A stretch of 64,000 nucleotides of DNA from Brachybacterium vulturis (GCF_002407185.1 NZ_CP023563.1:868001-932000), one strand, 5' to 3'; numbered from the stretch's first letter, positions 25,741 to 34,953 are shown. Made by a program: numbers and translations. The notes: a model not told the origin generated them from the sequence alone.

Positions 25741-26621
25741 CCACCTCCCACTCCCTCGCCACCGCGCCCTCGGAGCGTCTCGGGACCGGCACGCAGCGCC
25801 TGTCGCTGAACCGTTGGACGTTCCGCACCACGCCGCTCCAGGAGTTCCTCGACGCCACCACGGCGCAGGGCATCGGCGCCGTGGGCCTGTGGCGCCAGGA
25901 TGTCGCCGAGGTGGGCCTGGACGCGCTGCGCCGCCGGGTCGACGACGCCGGACTGCGGGTGAGCACGCTGTGCCGCGGGGGCTTCCTCACCGCCTCCGCC
26001 GAGGCCGACCGCGCCGCGGCGCTGGAGGACAACCGCCGCGCGATCGACGAGACCGCGGCGCTCGGCGCCCCCTCGCTGGTGCTCGTCGTCGGCGGCGTGG
26101 ACCAAGCGGACAAGGACATCGTCGGGGCCCGCTCCCGGGTCACCGAGGCCGTCGCGACCCTGGCCCCCTACGCCGCGGAGCGCGGGGTGACGCTGTCCAT
26201 CGAGCCGCTGCACCCGATGTTCGCCGCAGATCGCGCCGTGGTCTCCACCATCGACCAGGCCCTGGACATCGCCGAGGCCTCCGGCAGCCCCGCCGTCGGC
26301 GTCGTGGTGGACACCTACCACGTGTGGTGGGACCCGTACCTCGAGCGCGCCATCCAGCGCGCCGCGGCGACGGACCGCCTGTTCAGCTACCAGGTGTGCG
26401 ACTGGAACCTGCCGCTCGCGGCCGAGCCCCTGCACTCCCGCGGCTACATGGGCGACGGCTTTATCGACTTCCCCTCGATCACCCGCATGATCAAGGACGC
26501 CGGCTACACCGGCGACATCGAGGTCGAGATCTTCAACGAGGACGTATGGGCCACCCCGGCCGCTGAGTCCGCGCGGATCATCGCCGAGCGGTATGCGCAG
26601 CTGGTGCTGCCGCACGCCTGA
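25737..26621 (+). CDS. Xylose-isomerase-like sugar phosphate isomerase/epimerase
   Basis: 294 residues, AP-endonuclease-2/xylose-isomerase TIM barrel. Metal-ligand positions are visible: Glu in LSIEPLHPMF, Asp/His in VVVDTYHVWWDP, and a final Glu in DIEVEIFNED. The product should be a metal-dependent isomerase, epimerase or lyase acting on the compound oxidised by the Gfo/Idh enzyme encoded two genes upstream; start overlaps the DUF993 stop by four bases. A perfect 9-bp hairpin lies 13 bases after the stop. Confidence 0.9.
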   Translation: MTTSHSLATAPSERLGTGTQRLSLNRWTFRTTPLQEFLDATTAQGIGAVGLWRQDVAEVGLDALRRRVDDAGLRVSTLCRGGFLTASAEADRAAALEDNRRAIDETAALGAPSLVLVVGGVDQADKDIVGARSRVTEAVATLAPYAAERGVTLSIEPLHPMFAADRAVVSTIDQALDIAEASGSPAVGVVVDTYHVWWDPYLERAIQRAAATDRLFSYQVCDWNLPLAAEPLHSRGYMGDGFIDFPSITRMIKDAGYTGDIEVEIFNEDVWATPAAESARIIAERYAQLVLPHA

Positions 26622-26634
26622 GGGCGCCCAGGAA

Positions 26635-26667
26635 TGACCGGCGTCGCGTGTCAGCCGGCGCCGGTCA
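26635..26667. terminator. Bidirectional terminator between the epimerase and lacI genes
   Basis: TGACCGGCG and its perfect complement around a 15-base loop; it overlaps the last 17 bases of the convergent LacI regulator gene. Rich in GC, no U tract. Confidence 0.6.
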
Positions 26668-27712
26668 GGGCCGTGGTGCCCCGCAGCAGCACCTCGCCCC
26701 GCACATGGACCTCCGACGGCGCGTCCTCGGCGGCATCCTCATCGGTCGCGGGCGGCTCGAGCACCCATTCGACGGCCTGCCGGGCCATGTCGTGCAGGGG
26801 CAGCGCGATCGTCGTGAGCGGCGGATTCGCATCGGCCGCATCGGGCACCCCGCCGAAGCCGGCGACCGCCACCTGAGTGGGCACCTCGATCCCGTGGCGG
26901 CGCAGCTCGCCGAGCGCGCCGAGCGCCATGACATCCGCGGGGGCGAACACGCACAGCGGGAGGTCCTCGGCGGCCGGCAGGTCGGCGAGGTGCTCCTGGA
27001 TCCTGGCGGCCAGCTGGTATCCGCCGGCGCGGGTCAGGTCCGCCTCCACGCTGAGCTCGGGCTCGATGCCGGCCTCGGTGAGCGCGGCGATGAAGCCGCC
27101 GGTGCGATCCGCGGCCGAGGGGATCCCGGCGATCCCCTGGACCACGGCGAAGCGGCGGTGGCCCTCCACGATCAGCGCTGTCGCGAGCTCATGGGCGGCG
27201 GCAGCGTTGTCCGGCACGATCGTGCGCCCCACGCCGAGGGACTGGCCCATGCCCACCACCCGACCGCCGTGGCGGGCGAAGCCCTCGAGCAGGGTGCGCA
27301 GGGCGGCGTCCGAGTCGTTGCCGTAGCGATGCGAGCCCACCAGCACCAGGGCATCGACCTGCTGGGCGATCAGGGAGCGGAGCGCCCCGACCTCGGTGTC
27401 GATCTCGCGATCGGTCTGCGTGAGCAGCACCTGGGACTGCGAGGCGAACACCTGCTGCTGGATCTCGCGGGCGATGGTCGCGAAATAGGGGTCGGCGATG
27501 TCGTGGACCACCAGACCGATCAGGCCCGAACGGGAGCGGGCCAGGGCCTGGGCCTGGGCGTTGGGGACGTAGCCGAGCTTCGCCGCGGAGATCTTCACCT
27601 TCTCGGCGACCGCCTTCCCGGGCACCCGGGAGGAGCCGTTGAGCACGCGGGACGCGGTGGCCAGGGAGACGCCCGCGTCCTTGGCCACATCACTGAGTCG
27701 GACGGCGGGCAT
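26651..27712 (-). CDS. LacI family transcriptional regulator
   Basis: 353 residues. N-terminal HTH VRLSDVAKDAGVSLATASRVLNG and hinge helix NAQAQALARSRSGLIG, then a periplasmic-binding-protein-like sensor (LVVHDIADPYFATI, DALVLVGSHRYG, GGVPDAADANPPLTTIALP). It is convergent with the Gfo/Idh-DUF993-epimerase operon. The three AAGCG(n)TTnCC sites found upstream of that operon/DH1 and of sulfatase 1 are its most likely targets, with the sugar or an intermediate as inducer. An Asp/Glu/Ala-rich segment (ATDEDAAEDAPSE) interrupts the end of the sensor. Start ATG 27712. Confidence 0.92.
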   Translation of the reverse strand: MPAVRLSDVAKDAGVSLATASRVLNGSSRVPGKAVAEKVKISAAKLGYVPNAQAQALARSRSGLIGLVVHDIADPYFATIAREIQQQVFASQSQVLLTQTDREIDTEVGALRSLIAQQVDALVLVGSHRYGNDSDAALRTLLEGFARHGGRVVGMGQSLGVGRTIVPDNAAAAHELATALIVEGHRRFAVVQGIAGIPSAADRTGGFIAALTEAGIEPELSVEADLTRAGGYQLAARIQEHLADLPAAEDLPLCVFAPADVMALGALGELRRHGIEVPTQVAVAGFGGVPDAADANPPLTTIALPLHDMARQAVEWVLEPPATDEDAAEDAPSEVHVRGEVLLRGTTALTGAG

Positions 27713-27834
27713 CGGTGTTCCTCCTGCGGGTGGTGGCGTGTCTGCCGGGCCGGGGGAGCGGTGCCCGCGGTCCGGTCAGCATAACGAGGGGGTCGCATGA
27801 GGGGCCGCGCCCGGTCGCTCCGCGCCGCATGCCC

Positions 27835-28827
27835 TCAGGCCTCCCTCTCGCGGCGGGAGGGATCGACGGGGTGACGCGGCGGCTCCCCGGCCGCCAGGCG
27901 CCGCACCTCCTCGAGAGCGTGCTCGCCCAGACGACGCAGCTCATTGCCCTGGGAACCGGCGATGTGCGGGGTGATCGACACCGTCGGCACGTCCCACAGG
28001 GGGTCGTCGTCGGCGAGATCGTCGTGCACGTCGAGCACCGCGCAGAGGCGCCCGGAGACCAGCTCCTCGCGCAGTGCCTCGACATCGACGAGGGCGGGAC
28101 GGGCGGTGTTGACGAAGGTGGTCCCCTCGCGCATCAGCGCGAGCAGCTCCCGGCTGACCAGCCCCCGGGTGGAGGGGACGTCCGGCGCGTGCAGGCTCAC
28201 CACATCGCTGCGGGAGTACAGCTCCTCGGGCTCCACCTTCGTCGCGCCGAGGGCCGCGATCTCCTCCGCGCCGACATAGGGGTCGGTGACCAGCACCTCC
28301 ACGTCGAAGCGCTGCAGGTGCTCCGCCACCAGGGAGCCGATCCGCGAGGCGCCGACGAGACCCACCACGCTCCCGTAGTTCCCGACCGCCCGGCCGGCAC
28401 CGGCCGGCCGGCCCACCTCGTGGCTGCGGCGATAGTCGGTCTCCTGGGCGAGGGACCGCTTGCCGGCCAACAGGATGTGGGCGAGCGTGAACTCCGCGAC
28501 CGGCACGGCGTTCGCCGCGGTCGAGGAGGTCACCACGATGTCGCCGCGTTCCCACACCGCCTCGGAGACCACGAAGCGCACGGTTCCGGCGGTGTGGACG
28601 ATGGCCCGCAGGCGCGGCATCCGCGCGAGCGCCGCGGCATCGACACAGGGTGAGCCCCAGCCCGTCAGGAGCACCTCCACCTCGGCGAGGGACTCGTCCT
28701 CCGCAGCGGCGAGGTCGGGGACGGTGCGGCGGGTGTCGATCTCGCCGAGCGCGGCCAGGCGCGTGAGCTGGAGATCATCGAACATGCGGCCGGGCAGTTC
28801 CGACGGCATCGCGAGCAGGGCCCTCAT
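27835..28827 (-). CDS. Hydroxyacid dehydrogenase (DH2), Glu-to-Asp at the active site
   Basis: 330 residues, close paralog of DH3 (38605) and more distant from DH1. NAD loop GLVGASRIGSLVAEHL; catalytic Arg in NTARPALVD and His in ITPHIAGSQGNEL are in place. The segment that normally reads DVFxxEPLP is LDVHDDLADDDPLW, two residues shorter and with Asp where the catalytic Glu is expected; DH3 has the same change. The start overlaps the upstream epimerase stop (ATGA), so the two form an operon that diverges from sulfatase 1, with a candidate LacI operator between them. Likely oxidises or reduces a sugar-derived hydroxy acid. Confidence 0.88.
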   Translation of the reverse strand: MRALLAMPSELPGRMFDDLQLTRLAALGEIDTRRTVPDLAAAEDESLAEVEVLLTGWGSPCVDAAALARMPRLRAIVHTAGTVRFVVSEAVWERGDIVVTSSTAANAVPVAEFTLAHILLAGKRSLAQETDYRRSHEVGRPAGAGRAVGNYGSVVGLVGASRIGSLVAEHLQRFDVEVLVTDPYVGAEEIAALGATKVEPEELYSRSDVVSLHAPDVPSTRGLVSRELLALMREGTTFVNTARPALVDVEALREELVSGRLCAVLDVHDDLADDDPLWDVPTVSITPHIAGSQGNELRRLGEHALEEVRRLAAGEPPRHPVDPSRREREA

Positions 28828-29606
28828 CGTGCGCTCTCCGCGCCGGCGGCGATCAGCTCGCGCAGGGATGCCGCCTCGCGGGCGAGCAGGGCGGGATCGT
28901 CCTGCGGGACGAACTCGAGCAGCGCATCGCGGTCCGAGCCCTCCGCGGCGAGCACACCGAAGACCTCCCGCCACAGCGGCGCCCGCTCGGCGAGGGGAAG
29001 ACGCTCGTGCACCGGCCACCACGAGAAGACGTGGATCGTCGAGGTGCGGGGCAGCACCTGCCGCAGGGTGTCCACGGCCTCGCCGTCCGACATGCCCTGG
29101 TGCGGCTGCCAGTAGCTGAGCACGTGGTCGTGATCGACCTCCTCGAGCAGGCGCAGGGTGGAGGTGATCTCGTCGGTGAGCGTGCGGCCGTGGAACTCGA
29201 GGCCGAGGTCGATGCCGTGCGCGGCGGCGGCGTCGGCGAACTCCCGGAGCCGCGCGACCGTCCGCGCCCGCTCGGCGGCGGGGGTCCCGGCCGAGCCGGT
29301 GCGGCCCGCCCAGACCCGGATCCGCGGGGCGCCGAGCGCCCGGGCGGCGGTCAGCACGCCTGCCGCCTGAGCAGCGAACTCCTCGTCGGAGCCGTCGAAC
29401 CGGAGGTAGGAGCCGAAGGAGGCGACGGCGAGGCCGGCGCGCTCGGTGAGGGTGCGGGCGCGCTCGGCGGCGGCGACGTCGCCGGGTGGGACATGGGCGT
29501 CCCCCGCCCACTCCACGCAGGCGAGGCCGGCATCGGCGGCGAGCTCGACGATGCGCGCGACGTCGAGCTCTCGGAAGGTCACGGAACACAGACCGGGTCG
29601 GATCAT
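28824..29606 (-). CDS. Sugar phosphate isomerase/epimerase (TIM barrel)
   Basis: 260 residues, xylose-isomerase-like barrel: Glu in CVEWAGDAHV, GLEFHGRTLTDE, SYWQPHQGMSDGEAVD and HVFSWWP supply metal and substrate positions typical of the family. ATG 29606 has AGGAG at seven bases; the open frame upstream is not coding. First gene of the operon with DH2. Its partner sulfatase 1 is divergent. It may handle the desulfated sugar or its oxidised form. Confidence 0.88.
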   Translation of the reverse strand: MIRPGLCSVTFRELDVARIVELAADAGLACVEWAGDAHVPPGDVAAAERARTLTERAGLAVASFGSYLRFDGSDEEFAAQAAGVLTAARALGAPRIRVWAGRTGSAGTPAAERARTVARLREFADAAAAHGIDLGLEFHGRTLTDEITSTLRLLEEVDHDHVLSYWQPHQGMSDGEAVDTLRQVLPRTSTIHVFSWWPVHERLPLAERAPLWREVFGVLAAEGSDRDALLEFVPQDDPALLAREAASLRELIAAGAESAR

Positions 29607-29732
29607 GGGCACTCCTGGGAACGTGGATTGACGCGCGGGGCCACGGTGCGGCGATGCCGTGCGCACCATCCTGCGACGAACGACGGCATCCCCGCGCCCG
29701 CCGCCGAACGCATCCGGGTGCGAACCACTGAG

Positions 29733-29746
29733 GGCAAGCGTTTACC
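29733..29746. promoter_or_regulatory. Candidate LacI-type operator C
   Basis: GGCAAGCGTTTACC, matching sites A and B (AAGCGnTTnCC), in the 219-base region between the epimerase-DH2 operon and sulfatase 1. It is followed at once by an ATAG flanked by TACC/GGTA, a second small palindrome. Confidence 0.55.
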
Positions 29747-29825
29747 ATAGGGTATCGCGAGATCGGGCGGGAGCAATGCTCACCACGCACCGAACGAGCG
29801 CCCGCCCACCAGCCAGGAGGCCATC

Positions 29826-31313
29826 GTGTCCATGCCGAGCCCGACCCCCGAGCGGCGGCAGCCCAATGTGCTGCTGCTGGTCACGGACGATCAGGGCGCC
29901 TGGGCGCTCGGCTCGAAGATGCCGGAGCTGCGCACCCCGACCCTCGACCGCCTGCAGCGGGAGGGGACCACCCTGGAGCGCTTCTTCTGCGCCTCCCCGG
30001 TCTGCTCCCCGGCGCGGGCCAGCCTCACCACGGGGCGGATGCCCTCCGCCCACGGGGTGCACGACTGGATCCGTCCCGAGGCGCTGGCCCGCGCGGGCAC
30101 ACCGGAGCGGCCCGTCGACCCCGACTTCCTCGAGCGGGCCGTCGGCGCGGACTCGATCGCCCAGATGCTCTCGCGGGACGGGTACCGCTGCGGGATGGTC
30201 GGCAAATGGCACATCGGCTCCTCGGACGTCCCCGCCCCGGGCTTCGACTACTGGTGGGCGCACCAGCTCGGCGGAGGCCCCTACTTCGGGGCACCGACCT
30301 GGAAGCACGACGAGGTCAGCGGCCGGCCGACGGTCCCCGCCGAGCCGACGACGGAGCCTGAGTACCTGACCGACGCGATCACGCGCCAGAGCCTCGACTT
30401 CCTGGATCGACTGGACGCCGAGGACCCGGGTCGTCCGTTCTTCCTCCAGGTCAACTGGACCGCGCCGCACGACCCCTGGTTCGACGGGAACCACCCGGAG
30501 GACCTCCTGGCCCTCTACGACGACACCGACTTCCCCTCGGTGCCCGCTCCCGAGCCCCATCCGTGGTTCACGGCCGAGGCCTTCTCGCGGGCCGTGGCCG
30601 ATCGGCGCGGGGCTCTTGCCGGCTACTGCGCGGCGATCAGCGGGGTGGATCGCAGCATCTCCGCCCTGCTGGAGGATCTCGAGCGGCGCGGTCTGCTGCA
30701 GGACACGATCGTGGTCTTCACCGCGGACAACGGGTTCTCCTGCGGCCACCACGGCATCTGGGGCAAGGGCAACGGGACCTTCCCGCTGAACTTCTGGGAG
30801 CCGTCGATCACCGTCCCGTTCATCGTGCGCTGGCCGGATCGGATCGCCGCCGCGGCGGTGGACGAGCGTCCGGCCTCCGCCGTCGACCTCTTCGCCACGA
30901 TCGCCGAGCTCACCGGGGCGACGCCGCTCGAGGATCCGTTGCGGGCCGGCCGCTCGCTGGCGCCCCGGCTGCTCCGCAGCGCGCCGGAGACCTCGGAGGC
31001 GTCGCCGGAGACGGCGGGAGCGGTCGACGCGCCGGAGGACGCCGTCGTGATCCACGACGAGTACGGCGCGAACCGGATGCTGCGCACCGAACGCTGGAAG
31101 CTCGTCCTGCGGCGCGAGGGACCGACGGAGCTCTACGACCTGCAGGAGGACCCCGGCGAGGAGCGCGACCTCTCGACGGCTCCGGCGCATGCCGCCGTCC
31201 TCGACGAGCTCAGCGGAGCCCTGGAGGACTGGTTCGCACGGCACAGCACCCCGGCGCTGAGCGGCTGGGACTCCCCGGTCGACGGCTCCGGCCAGAGCGT
31301 TCCCGTCGGTTGA
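29826..31313 (+). CDS. Sulfatase 1 (formylglycine type, no signal peptide)
   Basis: 495 residues. The sulfatase motif C60-S-P-A-R64-ASLTTGR is complete; Cys60 is the residue converted to formylglycine. Metal ligands include D21-D22 in LLVTDDQG and DN in FTADNGFSCGHHG; KWHIG and QVNWTAPHDPW follow the family pattern. The N-terminus (MSMPSPTPERRQPNVLLLV) has no cleavable signal or Tat motif, so the enzyme should act in the cytoplasm, hydrolysing a sulfate ester on an imported substrate. Length and C-terminal domain (RTERWKLVLRREGPTELYDLQEDPGE) are typical. Divergent from the epimerase-DH2 operon and controlled, presumably, with it. Ends six bases from convergent sulfatase 2. Confidence 0.92.
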   Translation: MSMPSPTPERRQPNVLLLVTDDQGAWALGSKMPELRTPTLDRLQREGTTLERFFCASPVCSPARASLTTGRMPSAHGVHDWIRPEALARAGTPERPVDPDFLERAVGADSIAQMLSRDGYRCGMVGKWHIGSSDVPAPGFDYWWAHQLGGGPYFGAPTWKHDEVSGRPTVPAEPTTEPEYLTDAITRQSLDFLDRLDAEDPGRPFFLQVNWTAPHDPWFDGNHPEDLLALYDDTDFPSVPAPEPHPWFTAEAFSRAVADRRGALAGYCAAISGVDRSISALLEDLERRGLLQDTIVVFTADNGFSCGHHGIWGKGNGTFPLNFWEPSITVPFIVRWPDRIAAAAVDERPASAVDLFATIAELTGATPLEDPLRAGRSLAPRLLRSAPETSEASPETAGAVDAPEDAVVIHDEYGANRMLRTERWKLVLRREGPTELYDLQEDPGEERDLSTAPAHAAVLDELSGALEDWFARHSTPALSGWDSPVDGSGQSVPVG

Positions 31314-31319
31314 GGCGGC

Positions 31320-32636
31320 TCAGTAGGGCGGGGTGAAGATCTGCTCGCGGACCTCCGCCGGCAGCTCCGGCGGCAGCGGGATGCGCCGGGCGAAGGGGTC
31401 CCCGTCGCGCAGGCACCGCTGCAGCAGGCGGTCGCGCAGGGAGGCGAGCATCTCGCCGTGACGGCTCTCCACCGCCAGGTTCCGCATCTCCAGCGGGTCC
31501 TCGCCCAGGTGATGCAGCTGCTCCCGGTGCCGGCCCCATGAGTAGACGGTGTACTTCCAGTCCCCGTGGAGCAGGGAGCGGCCCACGGTCGTCGAGGCGG
31601 GATGGTCGATCCGGGTCTCGACGACCACGTCCTCGGCCGGGGCGTCCTCGAGCAGGTTCCCGGGCCCCACCCCCGGCGGGGGTACGACGCCGAGCTCGGC
31701 GCACAGGGTCGGGACCAGCGCGGCCGTGCTGACCGGTGCGGAGACGGTGCGACCGGACGGCCCGCCCGGGGCCCGCAGCAGCAGCGGCACCCGGATGCAC
31801 TCCTCGTACAGCGCGCTCTTCTGCGACCACTGGTGCGCGCCGTCCCCGTCCCCGTGGTCGGAGGTGAAGACCACCAGGGTGTCCGCCGCCGCTCCGGAGC
31901 GCTCCAGCGCTGCGAGCACGGTCCCGATCTGGTGATCCACCCGTTCCACCAGGCGCGCATAGGTCCAGCGGTACTGCCGCCACTCGTCCGGGCCCCAGGT
32001 GCCGGTGCCATGGATGTTCTGTCCCACCGCCCGCTCATGCGCGAGCGCCTCGGGCTCGTAGGGCAGCGGCCCATGGTTCAGCGGCAGCGGGGGCGTCTCG
32101 GCCACCGGTGCCGGTTCGACGTCGCCGTAGGGCATCGGCTGGCCGCGGGCGTACTCGCAGATCGTGTGCGGGTCGTCGAAGGAGACGAAGAGGGCGAAGG
32201 GCTGCTCGGCGGCGGTCAGCTCGTCCAGCCGTCCCGCGGCCCAGTCCGCGAGCCCCGCGTCACCGAAGGGACGGGTCAGCGCGAAGCCGTCGGCCTCGCA
32301 GACCTCGACCCGCGGGGCATGCCACTTCCCGCCCCACTCGGTGCGGAAGCCGTTCTCCTGCAGCGTCCGCGGCAGCGTCGGGCCGGCGCGGAACTGCTCG
32401 ATCACCGCCTCCGGCGGGCGGTTGCGGTCGATGCCGATCTCGTGCGGGGCCCTGCCCGAAAGCAGGGAGCTGCGGCCCGGGACGCACAGCGGGAACGGGG
32501 TGTAGGCGCGGGTGAAGGCGGCACCCTCCTCGCGCAGCCGTGCCAGGTGCGGGGCGGCGAGGAACTCCCGGGACTCGCCGTCCAGCGCATGCGCCCCGAG
32601 CTGGTCGGCCATCAGGAACAGCAGATTCTTCGCCAC
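31320..32636 (-). CDS. Sulfatase 2 (formylglycine type, no signal peptide)
   Basis: 438 residues beginning directly with the first core strand (MAKNLLFLMADQLG). Formylglycine motif C51-V-P-G-R55-SSLLSGR; metal-binding SDHGDGDGAHQW; GGKWHAP. Glycine rather than alanine or serine in the motif is tolerated. No export signal. Last gene of a five-gene operon: solute-binding protein, two permeases, sulfatase 3, sulfatase 2; it begins three bases after the stop of sulfatase 3. Its substrate is likely what the ABC importer brings in. A maturation enzyme (FGE/SUMF1-like) is required and is not encoded in this window. Confidence 0.9.
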   Translation of the reverse strand: MAKNLLFLMADQLGAHALDGESREFLAAPHLARLREEGAAFTRAYTPFPLCVPGRSSLLSGRAPHEIGIDRNRPPEAVIEQFRAGPTLPRTLQENGFRTEWGGKWHAPRVEVCEADGFALTRPFGDAGLADWAAGRLDELTAAEQPFALFVSFDDPHTICEYARGQPMPYGDVEPAPVAETPPLPLNHGPLPYEPEALAHERAVGQNIHGTGTWGPDEWRQYRWTYARLVERVDHQIGTVLAALERSGAAADTLVVFTSDHGDGDGAHQWSQKSALYEECIRVPLLLRAPGGPSGRTVSAPVSTAALVPTLCAELGVVPPPGVGPGNLLEDAPAEDVVVETRIDHPASTTVGRSLLHGDWKYTVYSWGRHREQLHHLGEDPLEMRNLAVESRHGEMLASLRDRLLQRCLRDGDPFARRIPLPPELPAEVREQIFTPPY

Positions 32637-32639
32637 GTC

Positions 32640-34004
32640 TCAGACCTCCACGGCGGACAGGGAATAGCGGTCCAGCTCCGGCCACGGCATCTCGAGCCGC
32701 GCGAAGAGCTCGCGGGCCCGGGCGGCCAGCGCGCGGTCCAGCGCGGGATCCTCGAGAGGATGCAGCTGGAACGGGTCGGCGACCAGGTCATGGCAGGTGG
32801 ACCACACCTCGCCGCTGCGGGCCGAGAGCACCCACATGTGGGTGGGCGTGCGCAGACCGCGCTGCTGCAGCCCGTCCGGTGCGGCCTCGTCATGGAAGAA
32901 CGGGACCACGGACTCCGGGTCCGCCCCGGCATGGGACAGGATGGCTGGGCTGAGGTCCTCGCCCACCATCCGGGCAGGGATCGAGTCCGCCAGACCCACC
33001 AGGCCCAGCAGGGTCGGGGCCATGTCGAGCGAGCCGATCAGCGCCGAGGACCGGCCCGGGGCGAGGTGCGACGGCCCGCCGACGATCAGCGGGATGCGCA
33101 TGGACTCCTCCAGCGGCACGTTCTTGTCGAGCCGGCCGTGGCTGCCCAGCTGGGTGCCGTGGTCGGAGGTGAACACGACCAGGGTGTCCTCGGTGAGGCC
33201 GCGCTGCGCGAGCGCCTCGACGATCCGCCCCACCTGCTGATCGATCTCGTGGACCGCGGTGAAGTACTGCGGCGCGACCCGCGCGGCCTCGGCACGGATC
33301 CCCTCGGTGACGTTCGGGCGCACCAGGAGCTCCTCGCCCCGCCCCGCGAACTGCTCGTGGACGCCGTGGGGGAGCTGGTCGAACGGGGGATGGGGTGGGT
33401 TCCAGGAGACCGCCAGCGCGAAGGGTCCCGCTCCGTGCTCATCGAGGAACCGGAGCGCCCGGTCCGTCTCGTGCGCGGCGGACCACTGCTCCACGTCGAT
33501 CCGGTCCTCGCGTCCGCCGTCGGTCGCCCAGTAGTGCGGGCGCAGATGGTCGTCGCAGCAGCCGTAGGAGTACCAGTGGGAGAAGCCGAAGCGACGCTCC
33601 GGCGGGGAGAAGGCGTCCCACACCTTGCCGTCGTCCCGTCGGCCCTCGCCCCAGATCTCGTCCTCCGCCGTGGGCGGCTCGAGATGCCACTTGCCGATCC
33701 ACCCGGTGGCCATGCCGTGCGCGGCCATCACCGCCGCCCAGCTCTCGGCGTCCGAGCGCAGGCCGACACCGGAGGCGGCGGTGGCGGAGTTGACGTTGAG
33801 GTGCACGCCGTTCTCCTGCGGGGTCTGCCCGGAGATGAGCATCGCGCGGTGCGGGCTGCACACCGGATACGAGCTCAGCGCCGTCTCGCACCGCACCCCT
33901 CGCACGGCGAGCGCATCGAGGTGCGGGGTGGGCACGGGGTCACCGTCCGGTGCCACGCACTGGGCCCGGAACTGGTCCGCGATCAGCAGCACCAGGTTCG
34001 TCAT
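32640..34004 (-). CDS. Sulfatase 3 (formylglycine type, no signal peptide)
   Basis: 454 residues from ATG 34004, chosen because it overlaps the upstream permease stop by four bases. Motif C49-S-P-H-R53-AMLISGQ, metal site TSDHGTQLGSHGRLDK, GKWHLEPP, and WNPPHPPFD. His at the x of C-x-P-x-R is uncommon but allowed. No signal peptide (MTNLVLLIADQF). Position within the ABC importer operon is the strongest evidence that it works on the transported molecule. With sulfatases 1, 2 and 4 it makes a set of four that are well diverged, suggesting different sulfate positions or sugars. Confidence 0.9.
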   Translation of the reverse strand: MTNLVLLIADQFRAQCVAPDGDPVPTPHLDALAVRGVRCETALSSYPVCSPHRAMLISGQTPQENGVHLNVNSATAASGVGLRSDAESWAAVMAAHGMATGWIGKWHLEPPTAEDEIWGEGRRDDGKVWDAFSPPERRFGFSHWYSYGCCDDHLRPHYWATDGGREDRIDVEQWSAAHETDRALRFLDEHGAGPFALAVSWNPPHPPFDQLPHGVHEQFAGRGEELLVRPNVTEGIRAEAARVAPQYFTAVHEIDQQVGRIVEALAQRGLTEDTLVVFTSDHGTQLGSHGRLDKNVPLEESMRIPLIVGGPSHLAPGRSSALIGSLDMAPTLLGLVGLADSIPARMVGEDLSPAILSHAGADPESVVPFFHDEAAPDGLQQRGLRTPTHMWVLSARSGEVWSTCHDLVADPFQLHPLEDPALDRALAARARELFARLEMPWPELDRYSLSAVEV

Positions 34005-34936
34005 TTGCCCATCCCGACCGTGAGCCCCTCGGTGAGCCGGCGGCTGACGAACAGGAACATGATCAGCATCGGCAGCACCACGATGCAGATGCCGGCGAAG
34101 AGGCCGCCCCAGTCCGCACCGGAATAGGTCTGCTGCTGCACGAAGCCGATCAGGGCGACCGGCAGCGTGTACTTGTCCGTCGAGCTGAGCAGCGTCATCG
34201 CCATCAGCGTCTCGTTCCAGTGCGAGATCACCTGCAGGATGAACGCGGTCATGATGCCGCCCTTGGCCAGCGGCATGATGATGCGCATCATCGTGCCCAG
34301 CGGCGAGGTGCCGTCGATCGCGGCCGCCTCCTCGAGCTCCACGGGCAGGGTGCGGAAGAACGAGATCAGCAGGAACACCGTGAACGGCATCGAGATCCCG
34401 ATGTACACCAGGTTCAGCCCGATCAGGCTGTTGGTCAGGTACAGGCGGGAGAGCATCACGAACAGCGGGATCATGATGACCTGCGCAGGGATGCCGAGCC
34501 CGAGCACGAAGTAGTTGCTGAGGAATCGGGTCACGGGGGTGTCGACCCGGCCGAGATAATACGCCGCCGGGGCGGCGACGACGACCGTGAGCCCGGAGCT
34601 GACCAGGGTCACCCAGGCGCTGTTCCAGGCGGCTCGGCCGAAGTCGCCGACGGTCCAGGCGCGCGACCAGTTCTCGAACTCCAGCGAGGTCGGCATCCCG
34701 AAGGGTTCGGCGAGGATCGAGCGGGTGTCCCGGAGTGACTGCACGATGATCCAGAACAGCAGCGCGATCCCGAGCGCGACGGCCAGCCACAGCACGCCCA
34801 CCAGGACCATGCGCAGCGGGTTGCGCTCCGCGCGGGAGGCCGGGCTGCCGCGACTGCGGCGTCGACGGGGCGGGGGCGGGCTCTGCCGGACGGTGCCCGG
34901 TTCGGCAGCGGCCAGGGCGGGGGTCGGAGAAGTCAC
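34001..34936 (-). CDS. ABC sugar importer permease (MalG type)
   Basis: 311 residues, six predicted helices after a basic, Pro/Arg-rich cytoplasmic tail (RQSPPPPRRRRSRGSPASR). The ATPase-contacting EAA loop is EEAAAIDGTSPLGTMMRIIMPL, good CUT1 family match. GTG 34936 has AAGGA at seven bases; the continuation of the frame upstream crosses the MalF-like gene and is not used. Pairs with the MalF-type permease. No ATPase gene is present in the operon, as in other Gram-positive CUT1 importers that share an MsmK/MsmX-like ATPase. Confidence 0.92.
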   Translation of the reverse strand: MTSPTPALAAAEPGTVRQSPPPPRRRRSRGSPASRAERNPLRMVLVGVLWLAVALGIALLFWIIVQSLRDTRSILAEPFGMPTSLEFENWSRAWTVGDFGRAAWNSAWVTLVSSGLTVVVAAPAAYYLGRVDTPVTRFLSNYFVLGLGIPAQVIMIPLFVMLSRLYLTNSLIGLNLVYIGISMPFTVFLLISFFRTLPVELEEAAAIDGTSPLGTMMRIIMPLAKGGIMTAFILQVISHWNETLMAMTLLSSTDKYTLPVALIGFVQQQTYSGADWGGLFAGICIVVLPMLIMFLFVSRRLTEGLTVGMGK

Positions 34937-34953
34937 GTCGTTGTCCTTGTCGT

